64,000 nucleotides of DNA from Leptodesmis sichuanensis A121 (GCF_021379005.1 NZ_CP075171.1:3410001-3474000); one strand, 5' to 3'. Counted from the stretch's first letter, positions 25,702-34,796 are shown. The notes: a model not told the origin generated them from the letters alone. Made by a program: numbers and translations.

Positions 25702-26076
25702 CTAAGCCTCAGTTTTGATATTAAGTTGTGGATGCTTCTCGGCAAAGTAGCGACTCAATAAAGTATTCACGAATGACAGGGTAACTGGCCCTAAGATGAT
25801 CGCCAGTAATCCATGAACACTAAAACCAGGAACCAAGACAGCCGCTAACCAGAAACAAATTCCATTAACTACGAGCGAGAATAATCCCAGACTCAAAAAG
25901 TTTAATGGCATAGACAATACCGATAGTATTGGTCTGACGGATGAATTGACGAGTCCGATCGCTACGGCTGCAATCATTGCGGCAGGGAAGGTGGCCAGAT
26001 CCACCCCTGGAACAACCAGATCCACAACCAACAAACTGAGAGCCGTCGCTAGCGTGGTAAAAAAGAAACCAATCAT
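25702..26076 (-). CDS. Phage-holin-family/YvlD-like membrane protein
   Basis: A 124-residue membrane protein with four hydrophobic segments: IGFFFTTLATALSLLVVDLV, AAMIAAVAIGLVNSSVRPIL, FLSLGLFSLVVNGICFWLAA and LLAIILGPVTLSFVNTLLSRYF. The NSSVRPILSVLSMPLNFLSLG motif is characteristic of the mycobacterial-type holin/YvlD family. Despite the name there is no evidence of a phage; such proteins are common in cyanobacterial membranes with unknown role. It follows the acidic-protein gene by 16 bases and is probably co-transcribed. Confidence 0.85.
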   Translation of the reverse strand: MIGFFFTTLATALSLLVVDLVVPGVDLATFPAAMIAAVAIGLVNSSVRPILSVLSMPLNFLSLGLFSLVVNGICFWLAAVLVPGFSVHGLLAIILGPVTLSFVNTLLSRYFAEKHPQLNIKTEA

Positions 26077-26092
26077 AACGCTCTCCTTATTT

Positions 26093-26440
26093 CTAGATAA
26101 TGCCGCTACCCTTACCCCGGTAGTCGTGCTCAGAAGTTAACAAACCGCTTTCATCGTTGTCGTTGATGTCATGTAGTTCTTCAACGCGATGCTCAACATC
26201 TGTCTCTTCTTCCTTGCGGGCATCTCCAGGGGTGTCGTAATACATTTCAGGCTCGATCGCGTAGTTATTTAACAACCCTTCGCGATCAACCGTAAACCCA
26301 CCTGTGGTATCTATGCTTTCATCTTCTGCTTGTTCAGGAATATGCTTATATTCTTCGCCTTCCCGTTCTTTGCGGGCGGCTGTTTCAGCAGGGATAATAC
26401 CTCTATCATAAGCGTCCGATTCAACGCGTGGATTTGTCAT
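26093..26440 (-). CDS. Acidic conserved hypothetical protein
   Basis: A 115-residue very acidic, low-hydrophobicity protein (for example KEREGEEYKHIPEQAEDESID, then NNYAIEPEMYYDTPGD and EEETDVEHRVEELHDI). No signal peptide or membrane span; it may be partly disordered. It lies immediately upstream of the holin-like membrane gene in the same direction, which suggests a two-gene operon, possibly stress-related. The family was not recognised. Confidence 0.65.
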   Translation of the reverse strand: MTNPRVESDAYDRGIIPAETAARKEREGEEYKHIPEQAEDESIDTTGGFTVDREGLLNNYAIEPEMYYDTPGDARKEEETDVEHRVEELHDINDNDESGLLTSEHDYRGKGSGII

Positions 26441-26547
26441 AACGCCATCTCAACCTCAATAACAATTCCTGTACTATACAGCCCAGGAAAAAAAGAGCCT
26501 TCTACCCCTAGAGCAACTATTCAACTAGCTCTCTCTGTCTAAAGACA

Positions 26548-26620
26548 TAAACCAAGTCCAGCGAGAGAACGGTCGTTTTCCGATCAGGGAAACTCCGGTT
26601 CTGGATCTGGACAAGGTTTA
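26548..26620 (+). repeat. 73-bp palindromic element, copy D
   Basis: Full length, TAAACCAAGTCCAGCGAG to GGACAAGGTTTA. It ends 17 bases before the stop of the adjacent lipoprotein gene. Confidence 0.9.
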
Positions 26621-26636
26621 CTTTAGATTCGTTTGC

Positions 26637-27041
26637 CTATTCTCCAAAGAATTGGTCTATCCGTTGCACATAATCCAGTTTGGCAATCGCTATCAGAACC
26701 TCGCGCCATTGAGGAGTATGAGTTTCACCGATACACAGATACTGGTTTTGAGTACAGCCAATTCGTCCAGGCGATCGGGAAATTTGAATAGCGGGGTTAA
26801 TCGAACGGACTTCATTGAGATGGTTTTCGGTTGCGGGAATGCAAAATTCATAACTCAGAGATCGTCGTCCGTCGGGTGGGCCAATTAATCCATCTGGTGA
26901 AATCTGAGAAAGATCGAAAGTGATTTTATTGAGCACTGAATCAGAAACAGCCACCTGGCTGGTATTTTGATTGGATAGTTTGCATGCCAGTAATCCAGGA
27001 GAGAGAACTACAAGCATCAACAGAAGAACTTTAAGCATCAT
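26637..27041 (-). CDS. Putative lipoprotein of unknown function
   Basis: 134 residues from the ATG at 27041. The leader MMLKVLLLMLVVLSPGLLAC ends in a lipobox (LLAC), so the mature protein should be lipid-anchored at Cys20. The mature part has ISYEFCIP-like and SPGRIGCTQNQYLCIGETHTP segments and ends LDYVQRIDQFFGE, a pattern I associate with small cyanobacterial exported proteins. Three further cysteines could form disulfides. The longer reading from 27074 adds 11 hydrophobic residues before the signal and is less likely. Confidence 0.7.
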   Translation of the reverse strand: MMLKVLLLMLVVLSPGLLACKLSNQNTSQVAVSDSVLNKITFDLSQISPDGLIGPPDGRRSLSYEFCIPATENHLNEVRSINPAIQISRSPGRIGCTQNQYLCIGETHTPQWREVLIAIAKLDYVQRIDQFFGE

Positions 27042-27205
27042 CGAAATTACCAAAATAGAACAAAGTAATACCAAATTAGATTGTGATTCCAGTAAATGTC
27101 TGTAGGGGCGAGTTTAGCCAACTAATCCTGCTGCTTTGATGTTCATTGAACAGTGAACCCGACCCTATCAATCCTCCTACTACGTGCTTCCTCCCATCGA
27201 TCGCA

Positions 27206-28282
27206 TCATGGTTTCAATGTATTTCCTGAAACGGGATCAAACCAGTGAGTGACCTCTTCTGGAATGGCCAGGGTTAACTCCCGATTTGACCAGTCTTCAT
27301 TAGGAGATAGCAAGGTTCTGACTGTAACAGGACTACCTTGAGAATTGGCGACCTGAATGCTGACTAACTTGTACATCCCCAGGTTTTCTACCAGAAATAC
27401 CCGGCCCTGAATCGTTGGTTGATCGCCCGGTTGTGCTAATCGGATATGCTCTGGACGAATGCCCAGAACGACCTCAGATGGAATAGTTGGCAAATGGGGT
27501 AGCGGAATCTGAAAATTTCCCAGCCAGGCATGGCGATCGCGACAGGGCAGAGTCAGTAAGTTCATTTGGGGACTGCCAACAAACCCGGCAACAAATTGGT
27601 TCGCCGGATGGTTGTAAATGCGATCGGGGGAATCCAATTGCTGTAAATAGCCATCATTCAGAACAGCTACTTTGGTTGATAGGGTCATTGCCTCTGTCTG
27701 GTCATGGGTGACATATACTACGGGAGCCTGCTGGGCCTCAAAAATTTGTTTCAGTTCAGCCCGCACATTTTCCCGCAGTAAAGCATCCAAGTTACTCAGG
27801 GGTTCATCCAGCAAAAATACATCCGAATCCCGCACTAATGCTCGTCCGACTGCGACCCGTTGTCGCTGTCCCCCCGATAGTTGGCCCGGTTTGCGTTGCA
27901 TAAGTTCATTCAGTTCCAGAATCTGGGCAACTTCCCGCACTCGCTTGTCAATCTCGGCTTTGGGAACTTTCTTCAGGCGCAAGCCTGCACTTAAATTTTG
28001 GTAAACCGTCATGTGGGGATACAGCGCATAACTTTGAAAAACCATCGCAATATTGCGATCGCCCGGTTGCATTTGAGTTACATCTCGTCCACCAATCACG
28101 ACTCGTCCCTGGGTGGGCAGTTCCAATCCCGCAATCATTCGTAAAATAGTAGACTTGCCGCAGCCGGATGGCCCCAGCAGACTTAAAAACTCTCCATCCT
28201 CAACCGTCAGGCTAATATCCTTCACAGGAACGACTTTGGGGCTGAAAGTTTTGTTGAGATGAATTAGTTCAAGCTGGGCCAT
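27206..28282 (-). CDS. Sugar-type ABC transporter ATPase (MalK/UgpC family)
   Basis: 358 residues from the ATG at 28282, where the reading MAQLELIHLNKTFSPKVVPVKD begins the ATPase fold. Complete motifs: LLGPSGCGKSTILRMIAGLE (Walker A), FQSYALYPHMTV (Q-loop), LSGGQRQRVAVGRALVR (signature), VFLLDEPLSNLDALLR (Walker B), VTHDQTEAM (switch), and a C-terminal OB domain with VVLGIRPEHIRLA. It energises import of sugars, glycerol-3-P or glucosylglycerol-type solutes. No permease or binding-protein genes are adjacent, so it may serve several importers encoded elsewhere. Confidence 0.9.
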   Translation of the reverse strand: MAQLELIHLNKTFSPKVVPVKDISLTVEDGEFLSLLGPSGCGKSTILRMIAGLELPTQGRVVIGGRDVTQMQPGDRNIAMVFQSYALYPHMTVYQNLSAGLRLKKVPKAEIDKRVREVAQILELNELMQRKPGQLSGGQRQRVAVGRALVRDSDVFLLDEPLSNLDALLRENVRAELKQIFEAQQAPVVYVTHDQTEAMTLSTKVAVLNDGYLQQLDSPDRIYNHPANQFVAGFVGSPQMNLLTLPCRDRHAWLGNFQIPLPHLPTIPSEVVLGIRPEHIRLAQPGDQPTIQGRVFLVENLGMYKLVSIQVANSQGSPVTVRTLLSPNEDWSNRELTLAIPEEVTHWFDPVSGNTLKP

Positions 28283-28528
28283 AGATGGGATCGTCGTAAA
28301 GGATGGACAACACTCACTGCAACAGGCAAGCTGTTCTCCCCAGCTTACTGCAAGCACAGCCAGTCTCCTCTAGACAGCAAAAATTCTCAAATTTCAGAGG
28401 CTCTAGTTATACATTTCAGTGGGGTTTGTATTTTAGAGCGGAAAATTTGAGAGGGGGTTTCTGGAAACTTGCTAATCTTTGTGTAATCAGTAGTGACTAA
28501 AGCACTGAATTGCTCCAGGGAGGGCACG

Positions 28529-29284
28529 ATGCCAATTGATTATTCAAGAGCTGTAAAATACGCTGTTTTTTGCCAAAAGGTTTATGAAAATTTTAGTACT
28601 GTTCAGTTTGATGGCATAACAGAAACCCCCATTCTGATTAGCGATCCAAAAACCGATACGCAATGCGCGATTCTGCCAGAGGGAACAGCGGCTACGATCG
28701 TATTTCGGGGTAGCGAGTCTTCTGAAGACTGGGAAACTGATTTTAATACAGCGTTGGAACGTGCCCAATTTGACCAGAAGGTGATCCGTGAATTGATCGT
28801 TGGCCCCCAAGAAAAAACCTATCCCTATGCTGGCTCCAGTAGTTCGGGAGCCTTAATGCACACGGGGTTTGTGACCGCTTACTTTGCGGTAAGAGACCAG
28901 ATTCATCATTACATTCAAAATAGTGCAGTTTCGACTGTGGTTGCCACGGGGCATAGTTTAGGGGGAGCCCTGGCTACCCTCTGTGCGGTTGATATTCAGT
29001 ACAATTTTTCCGATAAAGTAACCATCGAAGCCTTTACCTACGGTGCGCCGAAAGTAGGGAATGATGGCTTCCGTGATTCTTATAATCAACGGGTTCCCAA
29101 CAGCTACCGGGTTGTTCACGGGATGGATATCGTACCGGAGTTGCCAAGATGGTGGCAGGGCTACCGGGCTGTGGACAAAGAATTCCGGATTGGACAGCGG
29201 TTCAGCATCAACTTCATCACCCAACGGTTTAAGGATCACGCGATCGATCGCTATATTGCAGTCCTCATGCAATTAGCAAAATAA
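28529..29284 (+). CDS. Class 3 lipase family protein
   Basis: 251 residues from the ATG at 28529, preceded by GGGAGGG. It is an alpha/beta hydrolase with the lipase-3 nucleophile elbow VVATGHSLGGALATLCAVD, the preceding TIVFRGSESSEDWETDF segment, the YGAPKVGNDGF motif and an acidic residue in HGMDIVPELP, followed by a late His (KDHAIDRYI). No signal peptide is visible, so it probably acts inside the cell on a glycerolipid. It stands as a single gene. Confidence 0.88.
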   Translation: MPIDYSRAVKYAVFCQKVYENFSTVQFDGITETPILISDPKTDTQCAILPEGTAATIVFRGSESSEDWETDFNTALERAQFDQKVIRELIVGPQEKTYPYAGSSSSGALMHTGFVTAYFAVRDQIHHYIQNSAVSTVVATGHSLGGALATLCAVDIQYNFSDKVTIEAFTYGAPKVGNDGFRDSYNQRVPNSYRVVHGMDIVPELPRWWQGYRAVDKEFRIGQRFSINFITQRFKDHAIDRYIAVLMQLAK

Positions 29285-29403
29285 ATGATTTAGACCGAAG
29301 CATTAGAAAATGTTTGGGCATGGTGAAGTACCAGCAAAGGCTTTTGGGGAATTATTGCTAAATATGTAACCAGCGGTTAATAGTAAAAGGCGAAGCGGTG
29401 ATC

Positions 29404-29432
29404 TTGACTCAGATCGCAAAGGGTTTGATATT
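29404..29432 (+). promoter_or_regulatory. Sigma70-type promoter upstream of the DUF3146 gene
   Basis: TTGACT (29404-29409), 17 bases, GATATT (29427-29432). The downstream gene starts about 75 bases later. Confidence 0.45.
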
Positions 29433-29509
29433 GTGGGTATTTGAGCCAGATGTACAGTTAGCCAAACGTTAAACCCTGCACGTATTAACCATTCCCTTAC
29501 GAAAGTCCT

Positions 29510-29773
29510 GTGGCTTCTAACCGCTTACCTCAAACTACCGCCTATGTTCGGATTACTCGCCAATGCTGGCAGCAGGGCAAGATTGAAGGTGAGGTGCGGG
29601 CTAATCAGTTTGAGTGGCAATTTGAGTGGTGCTTCCGGCAAGGAGAATTGCTCGTCCAACCCTCTCTGGGGCGTGCCCTGATTAAAGAACCTTTGGGACG
29701 GTTTCTGGAACAACGGGACTATCAGTTGGAACCTGGGGGAGATTACTCGTTTACCATTCGGGGAGAAGTATAG
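29510..29773 (+). CDS. DUF3146 family protein
   Basis: An 87-residue protein matching DUF3146 as I know it from cyanobacteria: LPQTTAYVRITRQCWQQGKI, EGEVRANQFEWQFEWCFRQG and FLEQRDYQLEPGGDYSFTIR. It is soluble, beta-rich and of unknown function. The start is a GTG with no strong ribosome site. The TPR gene begins 97 bases downstream in the same direction. Confidence 0.8.
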   Translation: MASNRLPQTTAYVRITRQCWQQGKIEGEVRANQFEWQFEWCFRQGELLVQPSLGRALIKEPLGRFLEQRDYQLEPGGDYSFTIRGEV

Positions 29774-29869
29774 GCATTCCTGTGTCGGTTGAGGTAGAGA
29801 AATCTTCCCCCCTGATTGGCAGTGTCTGTTTCCAGAATGGAACTGTAATGCCATGAGAGAACCTCAGCC

Positions 29870-30265
29870 ATGATGAATCCTCTTGATCAAACTTCCAACA
29901 CACCAGAATTTTGGGATGGGCAGGGATGTGCCTTTTGTGAAACAGAACGATTTGAAGATGCGATCGCTGCTTTTGACCAGGCGATCGCGTTGGATCCGCG
30001 TTACTGCAAAGCCTGGAATAATCGGGGTAATGCACTGTGCGGACTCAGGCGATATTCGGAAGCCTTAGCTGCCTATGAAAAAGCCATTGCTCTCCGACCG
30101 GACTACCATCAAGCCTGGTTTAACCGAGGTCTGCTGTTTGTTGAAATGATGGCTTACGGCAGTGCTGTCGAGTCCTTTGATCGAGCGATCTCCATTCATC
30201 CCGATCCCCGTTATATTCACGCGAAAGAGTCAATCTGGTTAAATCGGAAGTTGATGACAGTTTGA
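29870..30265 (+). CDS. Small TPR protein
   Basis: 131 residues with three tandem tetratricopeptide units: FEDAIAAFDQAIALDPRYCK, YSEALAAYEKAIALRPDYHQ and YGSAVESFDRAISIHPDPRY. It has no signal and no catalytic domain, so it is likely an adaptor that binds a partner protein. ATG codons at 29870 and 29873 are both possible starts. Confidence 0.8.
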   Translation: MMNPLDQTSNTPEFWDGQGCAFCETERFEDAIAAFDQAIALDPRYCKAWNNRGNALCGLRRYSEALAAYEKAIALRPDYHQAWFNRGLLFVEMMAYGSAVESFDRAISIHPDPRYIHAKESIWLNRKLMTV

Positions 30266-30353
30266 TGACGATCGCCGATCGTAGGAACGATGCATTAATC
30301 TTGCTAAAGGCAAGCAGGGGAAAGATGGTTGGCAGCCTGACTCGCTGTAACTA

Positions 30354-31472
30354 CTACCGACTGAACGATAGGCTGATCAGGCGGCGGCGCTTGGGAGATT
30401 GGCGTTCTATTGCCTGGTGCAGAGCAGCTTCAAAATGGCTAGTGGCATCATTCCAGGTGTAACCAGTCACTTTGTTGTAGGCCACATCCGACATCACTTG
30501 CCAGGTTGAATTGGAAAAGTGGTGAATCTGCTCGATCGCCCGGGCCATATCCTCTGGATCTTCTGGTTTTACTAAAATTCCAGCCCCATCGCTTAACATT
30601 TCCGGGGCAATTCCCGCTGGGGTGCCAATCACCGGAGTGCGGCAGGCCATGGCTTCTAAGATAGGGAGACCGACGGCTTCATAACGGCTAGGAAACAACC
30701 AGGCATCACAAGCTGAGTAATAGTCTCGCAGTTGATGTTGTTCTGGCCAGGGGTCGTAGTGCAACTGAGATAGAAAGGGAAGTTCCAGAGATTGACCAAA
30801 CCCGAAGGCGACCAGACGCAAGTCAGGAATGCGTTGGGCTGCTAGTTCCAGTGCCTTAAAAGCAATATCGCACCCCTTCCAGGACGTGTGCCCATACATC
30901 ATGCCAACGGTGGGGACAGCTTGCTTATCCCGTTTAGGAGCAAAAAATTGTTGAGTGTCCACGCTGGGAACTACGAGAGAGATATCCCGATCGCCAAACC
31001 GAAGCATGAGAGTATCGCGGATCCAGTTCGCAACGGTGATCTTATGCAATGGCATTTGATAAGTTGCTTCTACTCTCCTGCGGGGTAAATAATCGAACAT
31101 CTCATAGTGTTGGATGTAATAGACTTTTGCCCCTTTCGATCGAGACAGTTTCATCACCCACTCTGCCGTTTCCCACCAGGTGGCAATGACAACATCTGCA
31201 TCTGGCACATCAGCATCTGTCACTGGGCGGTAACGTTCCAGTACATGACAGGTAAGACCTAATCGCTCAAAATGACCTAACTGGATTTCGTCAGTAAGCA
31301 GTTGTTCTTGCTTCAGGAACGATTTAATGCGTTCCTGAAGACTGGGCTGGGCAGGAGGTACAGCAACTAAATAAACTTCATGACCGCGTTTCTGTAATAA
31401 GCTGGCATACAGTGCAATTACACGCATTCCGCCACCCATATCAGGTGTAGGAAGAACGAAGGTAATCCGCAT
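30354..31472 (-). CDS. Glycosyltransferase family 4 protein
   Basis: A 372-residue GT-B enzyme. It opens MRITFVLPTPDMGGGMRVIA (N-terminal Rossmann domain with the glycine-rich donor loop). The C-terminal domain has VGMMYGHTSWKGCDIAFKAL and the retaining-enzyme motif WLFPSRYEAVGLPILEAMAC with E-x7-E, followed by PVIGTPAGIAPEML. It probably transfers a sugar in exopolysaccharide or glycan synthesis; donor and acceptor are unknown. Upstream lies an AT-rich gap unlike the rest of the window. Confidence 0.88.
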   Translation of the reverse strand: MRITFVLPTPDMGGGMRVIALYASLLQKRGHEVYLVAVPPAQPSLQERIKSFLKQEQLLTDEIQLGHFERLGLTCHVLERYRPVTDADVPDADVVIATWWETAEWVMKLSRSKGAKVYYIQHYEMFDYLPRRRVEATYQMPLHKITVANWIRDTLMLRFGDRDISLVVPSVDTQQFFAPKRDKQAVPTVGMMYGHTSWKGCDIAFKALELAAQRIPDLRLVAFGFGQSLELPFLSQLHYDPWPEQHQLRDYYSACDAWLFPSRYEAVGLPILEAMACRTPVIGTPAGIAPEMLSDGAGILVKPEDPEDMARAIEQIHHFSNSTWQVMSDVAYNKVTGYTWNDATSHFEAALHQAIERQSPKRRRLISLSFSR

Positions 31473-31988
31473 GAATCAGTATCTCCTTTAACAAGTAGTA
31501 GCCACTAACAAATAGTAGTCACGTTGAAACGAGCAATGTTGATTATCTGAGCAGAAAGATTGATAGCTACTCCCAAGCAGTCATGGTAGATGTCAGTGAT
31601 TCCATATAGAAAATAAAAAGGCAAACAGTTTTCATGGAAGTTATAAAAAAATAAGGAGTAAGAGTTTAGAACATGAAAGGACAGCTTTAAAAACAATCTA
31701 AATGTCTGCAAGATTTATTTAAGAATTTGGAAATAGTCAATTTTGCTATTTTCAATACTGTTTTTACACAGGTTGAACAATTAACACGGCACTTCTAAAC
31801 CCATGAATTATCCAGTATTATCACTGAATTAGTAGGGTATTTCTACGGATCTTTATGAACATTCCTTAGAATTTGATAAAGATTCGATGGAGATCCAGTA
31901 GTTTTTCTGAAACAACCAACAAGTACTTCAGTTCTAGAGCTTCTCACTAAACCGATAGAGGTCTGAGATTATCTCAGCCAACTACCAC
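31473..31988. other. AT-rich gap without recognisable genes
   Basis: About 515 bases with visibly lower GC than their surroundings and no HIP1 octamers. Short open frames here encode hydrophobic, phenylalanine-rich strings with no family resemblance and are not taken as genes. Palindrome copy E follows directly. It could be relic transferred DNA or an extended upstream region of the GT4 gene. Confidence 0.5.
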
Positions 31989-32061
31989 TAAACCTTATCC
32001 AAGTCCAGAACTAAAATTTTTCCTATGGGAAAACGACCGTTCTCTCGCTGGACTTGGTTTA
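31989..32061 (-). repeat. 73-bp palindromic element, copy E
   Basis: TAAACCTTATCCAAGTCCAG at the left and CTGGACTTGGTTTA at the right. The last three bases (32059-32061), read on the minus strand, are the TAA stop codon of the CocE/NonD hydrolase gene. Confidence 0.9.
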
Positions 32062-33744
32062 GAGCTGGCTGAATACGAGAGAGGAGCCACGATCGCCTGT
32101 TTGCGAATGCACGGTTACAGTAATAATTTGCTGATCTAGCAGGCGAGCTTTGCCTACTGGGGATCCTGTCCCCGCATTCACTGGATAAGCTGGAAAACAG
32201 GCGGCACTGAGACTGAGGCGAATTGCACAGCCCGGCTGCACACTAATACAGGTAGGTTGCAGGGCCAGGGTAAGAGGGTTGGTCGATGCACCCGCTTCTA
32301 CCACGATATGACCCTCGGTAAAATTAAACACTCTACCATCAGGTTGAACCTCAGACACAACAGCGTGCAGGTCAAAGCTGGGAGTATCGGCTGTACAAGT
32401 CACATGAAGTTGCACTTCCCCCGCTAGGTGTAAGGCTTCTGTCAAAGGTTCAGAGGTATAAGTCAGAATATCCGTACGGCTATCCAGGGTCGATCGCTCC
32501 TGGGGACCGGAGGGGTAAGCGGCATGGCCTCCGCGGGCGGGAACAGGTCGCCAGGGATCGTGGACGAGGAGATCGGGGGGATGTTGGATGTTGGATGTTG
32601 GATGTTGGATTGTCTCTGAGGAATTTTGCATTTTGCATTTTGCATTTTGAGTTAATCGTCCGTCTCGATCGTCGATCGCCGCCAGTCCCGTGCTGGCAAG
32701 GTAGAAAACAAGGGGTTTGTGGGTGTTCCAGGAAGGGTAGGAGCGCCACTGGTTAGTGCCCATTTCAAAGAGTTGGATGGGCGGTTCAGTCAGAAGTCCG
32801 GTGTCGATGCCCTTTAAGAACTGATCGAACCAGCGAATTTGCAGACGATCGCAGGGACTGTTTGCCTCTGGGCCAAAGTCCAATGCACCGACTGTGCGGC
32901 TCCAGGGAAGGTGTGCCCAGGGGCCGACGATCAGTTGCTGACGGTAGGTGCTGCGATCGGCCATCTCTTTGTATAAATGCAAGGTGCCACGCAGGAAGGT
33001 ATCGAACCAGCCGCCAATATGCAGCATTGGGAGATCAACGTCTTGGAAGTAAGTTTTGGGGGATAGCTGTTGCCAATACTCATCGGGTTCAGGATGATCT
33101 AGCCACTCGTGATAGAAGGAATCGGGTGCGAGTTGCTGAAGCAGACTGGGGCGGGTTGGCACTGCGTCTCCTAGAGGCAAATCTTGTGCAGCAGCAGCCA
33201 GCCTTTGATAAGCAGCAGCATCGCCTTGTAAACGGGCAGTTTCGGCAGCCAGTTGAATTGCCCATCCCAGATTCGCTTGTAAGCAAAACGCTCTATTTTC
33301 ATAGGCCCAATCCTGATACAGGTCATAGCCAATCATGGCGGGACAAAGGGTTTTTAAGGCAGGGGGTTGGGCGATCGCGGCATACAACTGAGTCATGCCC
33401 TGGTAGGAAAAGCCATACATTCCCACTTCGCCAGTACTGCCCGGTAGGTTGGCCGCCCATTGCACGGCATCGTAACCATCGAGGATTTCATGGGCAAAGA
33501 GTTTAAAGTCACCCTCAGATGTGCCCCGTCCTCGCACATCCTGAATGACCACAATGTATCCATGGGCTGCATACCAGATGGGATGAGCATAGACGACAGT
33601 GGAAGCGATCGCTCGTCCATACGGTTGCCGCATCAGCAAGACCGGAAATGGCCCCTCTGCCTCTGGGCGGTACACATCTGCGTCAAGGCGGACGCGATCG
33701 CGAGTCACCATCGACAGGGTTTGTTTCGGCTGCACCTTCAACAT
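32059..33744 (-). CDS. CocE/NonD family hydrolase
   Basis: About 561 residues from the ATG at 33744 (the ATG at 33756 is also possible). N-terminal S15-type alpha/beta hydrolase: VLLMRQPYGRA, IVVIQDVRGRGTSEGDF, the nucleophile elbow VGMYGFSYQGMTQ and HIGGWFDTFLRGT, then a catalytic-His segment VGPWAHLPWSR. A C-terminal jelly-roll domain follows. It probably hydrolyses esters or acyl-amides. Heptamer arrays at 32581-32651 insert NAKCKMQNSS and IQHPTSNIQHPP in frame between the two domains. The stop codon comes from palindrome copy E. Confidence 0.88.
   Translation of the reverse strand: MLKVQPKQTLSMVTRDRVRLDADVYRPEAEGPFPVLLMRQPYGRAIASTVVYAHPIWYAAHGYIVVIQDVRGRGTSEGDFKLFAHEILDGYDAVQWAANLPGSTGEVGMYGFSYQGMTQLYAAIAQPPALKTLCPAMIGYDLYQDWAYENRAFCLQANLGWAIQLAAETARLQGDAAAYQRLAAAAQDLPLGDAVPTRPSLLQQLAPDSFYHEWLDHPEPDEYWQQLSPKTYFQDVDLPMLHIGGWFDTFLRGTLHLYKEMADRSTYRQQLIVGPWAHLPWSRTVGALDFGPEANSPCDRLQIRWFDQFLKGIDTGLLTEPPIQLFEMGTNQWRSYPSWNTHKPLVFYLASTGLAAIDDRDGRLTQNAKCKMQNSSETIQHPTSNIQHPPDLLVHDPWRPVPARGGHAAYPSGPQERSTLDSRTDILTYTSEPLTEALHLAGEVQLHVTCTADTPSFDLHAVVSEVQPDGRVFNFTEGHIVVEAGASTNPLTLALQPTCISVQPGCAIRLSLSAACFPAYPVNAGTGSPVGKARLLDQQIITVTVHSQTGDRGSSLVFSQL
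32581..32651. repeat. Two in-frame heptamer arrays in the CocE/NonD gene
   Basis: TTGGATG three times plus TTGGATT (32584-32611), then TTTTGCA three times plus TTTTGAG (32624-32651), within the coding sequence. Confidence 0.9.
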
Positions 33745-33836
33745 TGTGAATTCCATTGCTCGGAGATCGTTAGAGAGTTTCAACCTGTACTGGTACACGC
33801 TCAAGCTCTAACCCAACTTAAACAAAGTGAGCGTCT

Positions 33837-34099
33837 TCAATTAAGACATGACGAATGCCGCACGCTTGCATGACTGTAAATCAGGTAGTATTTCACACCT
33901 AGTCGTTCATAGTCGCGAAATTTCTGGTGGTACTCCTGCCCGTAGGTTTGGGAAACCATTTCTAAGACCAGAATCGGCAGTGTGTTGTTTTCTTCCGGCA
34001 GCACATAGCTCAGCCGCCCTTTATCACTTCACTTATGGCGTGGCCCACCGATGCTTAAAAAGCCATCCGGTGCTTTTATTGTGGCATGGGCGATCGCGC
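33837..34099 (-). pseudogene. Uma2-family (DUF820) gene remnant
   Basis: On the minus strand the reading AIAHATIKAPDGFLSIGGPR, HK, a TGA stop, then RLSYVLPEENNTLPILVLEM and VSQTYGQEYHQKFRDYERLG is the central part of a Uma2/DUF820 protein, a PD-(D/E)xK nuclease-like family abundant in cyanobacteria. The internal stop and the missing N- and C-terminal parts show it is dead. The reading frame is otherwise intact, so decay is recent or slow. Confidence 0.7.
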
Positions 34100-34311
34100 T
34101 TGTTAAAATTGTTCTCCCACATTCCGCACTTTCAACTGGCACATCAGGGATTAACGACGCAGCCACGGACTCCCAGAAGCCTTGGCCAGAGATTTATCTC
34201 AATAAACAGCATCTATTCTCAACTGCGCTCTAATGGTTCATGCGAACTAATAGCCTCATATTCTTTGCTCAGCAAGGCTTTCAGGGTTAAATGTTTGAGT
34301 GTGACACTTAA

Positions 34312-34506
34312 AGGGCGGAAAGTGGGGTTCTGACAGCCGTCACGGAATATGCGGCACGGGAAATTGCCGAATACTGGATTGTTGATCCGGATTGTCCCCA
34401 ATTTTGGGCTGACCCCAGCAGCAATTTTTGCTTACATCTCGATTACCAACAAAAAACCCTCTGGCAAGCACCAGAGGGGTCATTCCGCACACAACCAAGG
34501 AGATAA
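34312..34506 (+). pseudogene. Second Uma2-family (DUF820) remnant
   Basis: The plus-strand reading TAVTEYAAREIAEYWIVDP is the typical C-terminal motif of Uma2 proteins (TDY..REIAEYWIVDP). Only about 60 codons remain and the start is missing. It belongs to a different family copy than the one at 33837, and points the other way. The 34507-34749 stretch after it shows nothing recognisable. Confidence 0.65.
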
Positions 34507-34749
34507 TGGAGATACAACTCATGGCTAACCTCAATCCTGACTACCTTTGCTAAGAAAAATTGGTCAGAATAGCGACAAGCCAGAGAAGGAAGAAACAGAC
34601 TACAAGAGGGATTTCGGCAATTATTGTCTAGTCTTTGCCAAGAAACAGGTGTGTACGCTACAAAAGAGTAGTTTTTTAAAAGGAATGGGCAGTAGGAAAT
34701 AGGAGATGGTTTGAGTTTTCGGCTTTGAGTTCGGCTATCCCCCTTTTCC

Positions 34750-34796
34750 GATCCCCGGTACCGATCCCCAATCCCCAATCCCCAATCCCTATGCCC
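34750..34796. repeat. Heptamer array before the M48 protease gene
   Basis: Runs of CGATCCC and CAATCCC heptamers lead directly into the start codon region (last unit TATGCCC holds the ATG at 34791). Confidence 0.8.

Noticed and set aside
25702-26076. Prophage remnant suggested by the holin-type protein
   Set aside because: This protein family is common in bacterial chromosomes, and no other phage genes are nearby.
31505-31711. 68-codon minus-strand frame in the AT-rich gap
   Set aside because: Phenylalanine-rich composition expected from AT-rich noncoding DNA; no ribosome site and no motif.
34725-34790. N-terminal extension of the M48 protease (SPVPIPNPQSPIP)
   Set aside because: It is a translation of the heptamer array upstream; the ATG at 34791 is the better start.
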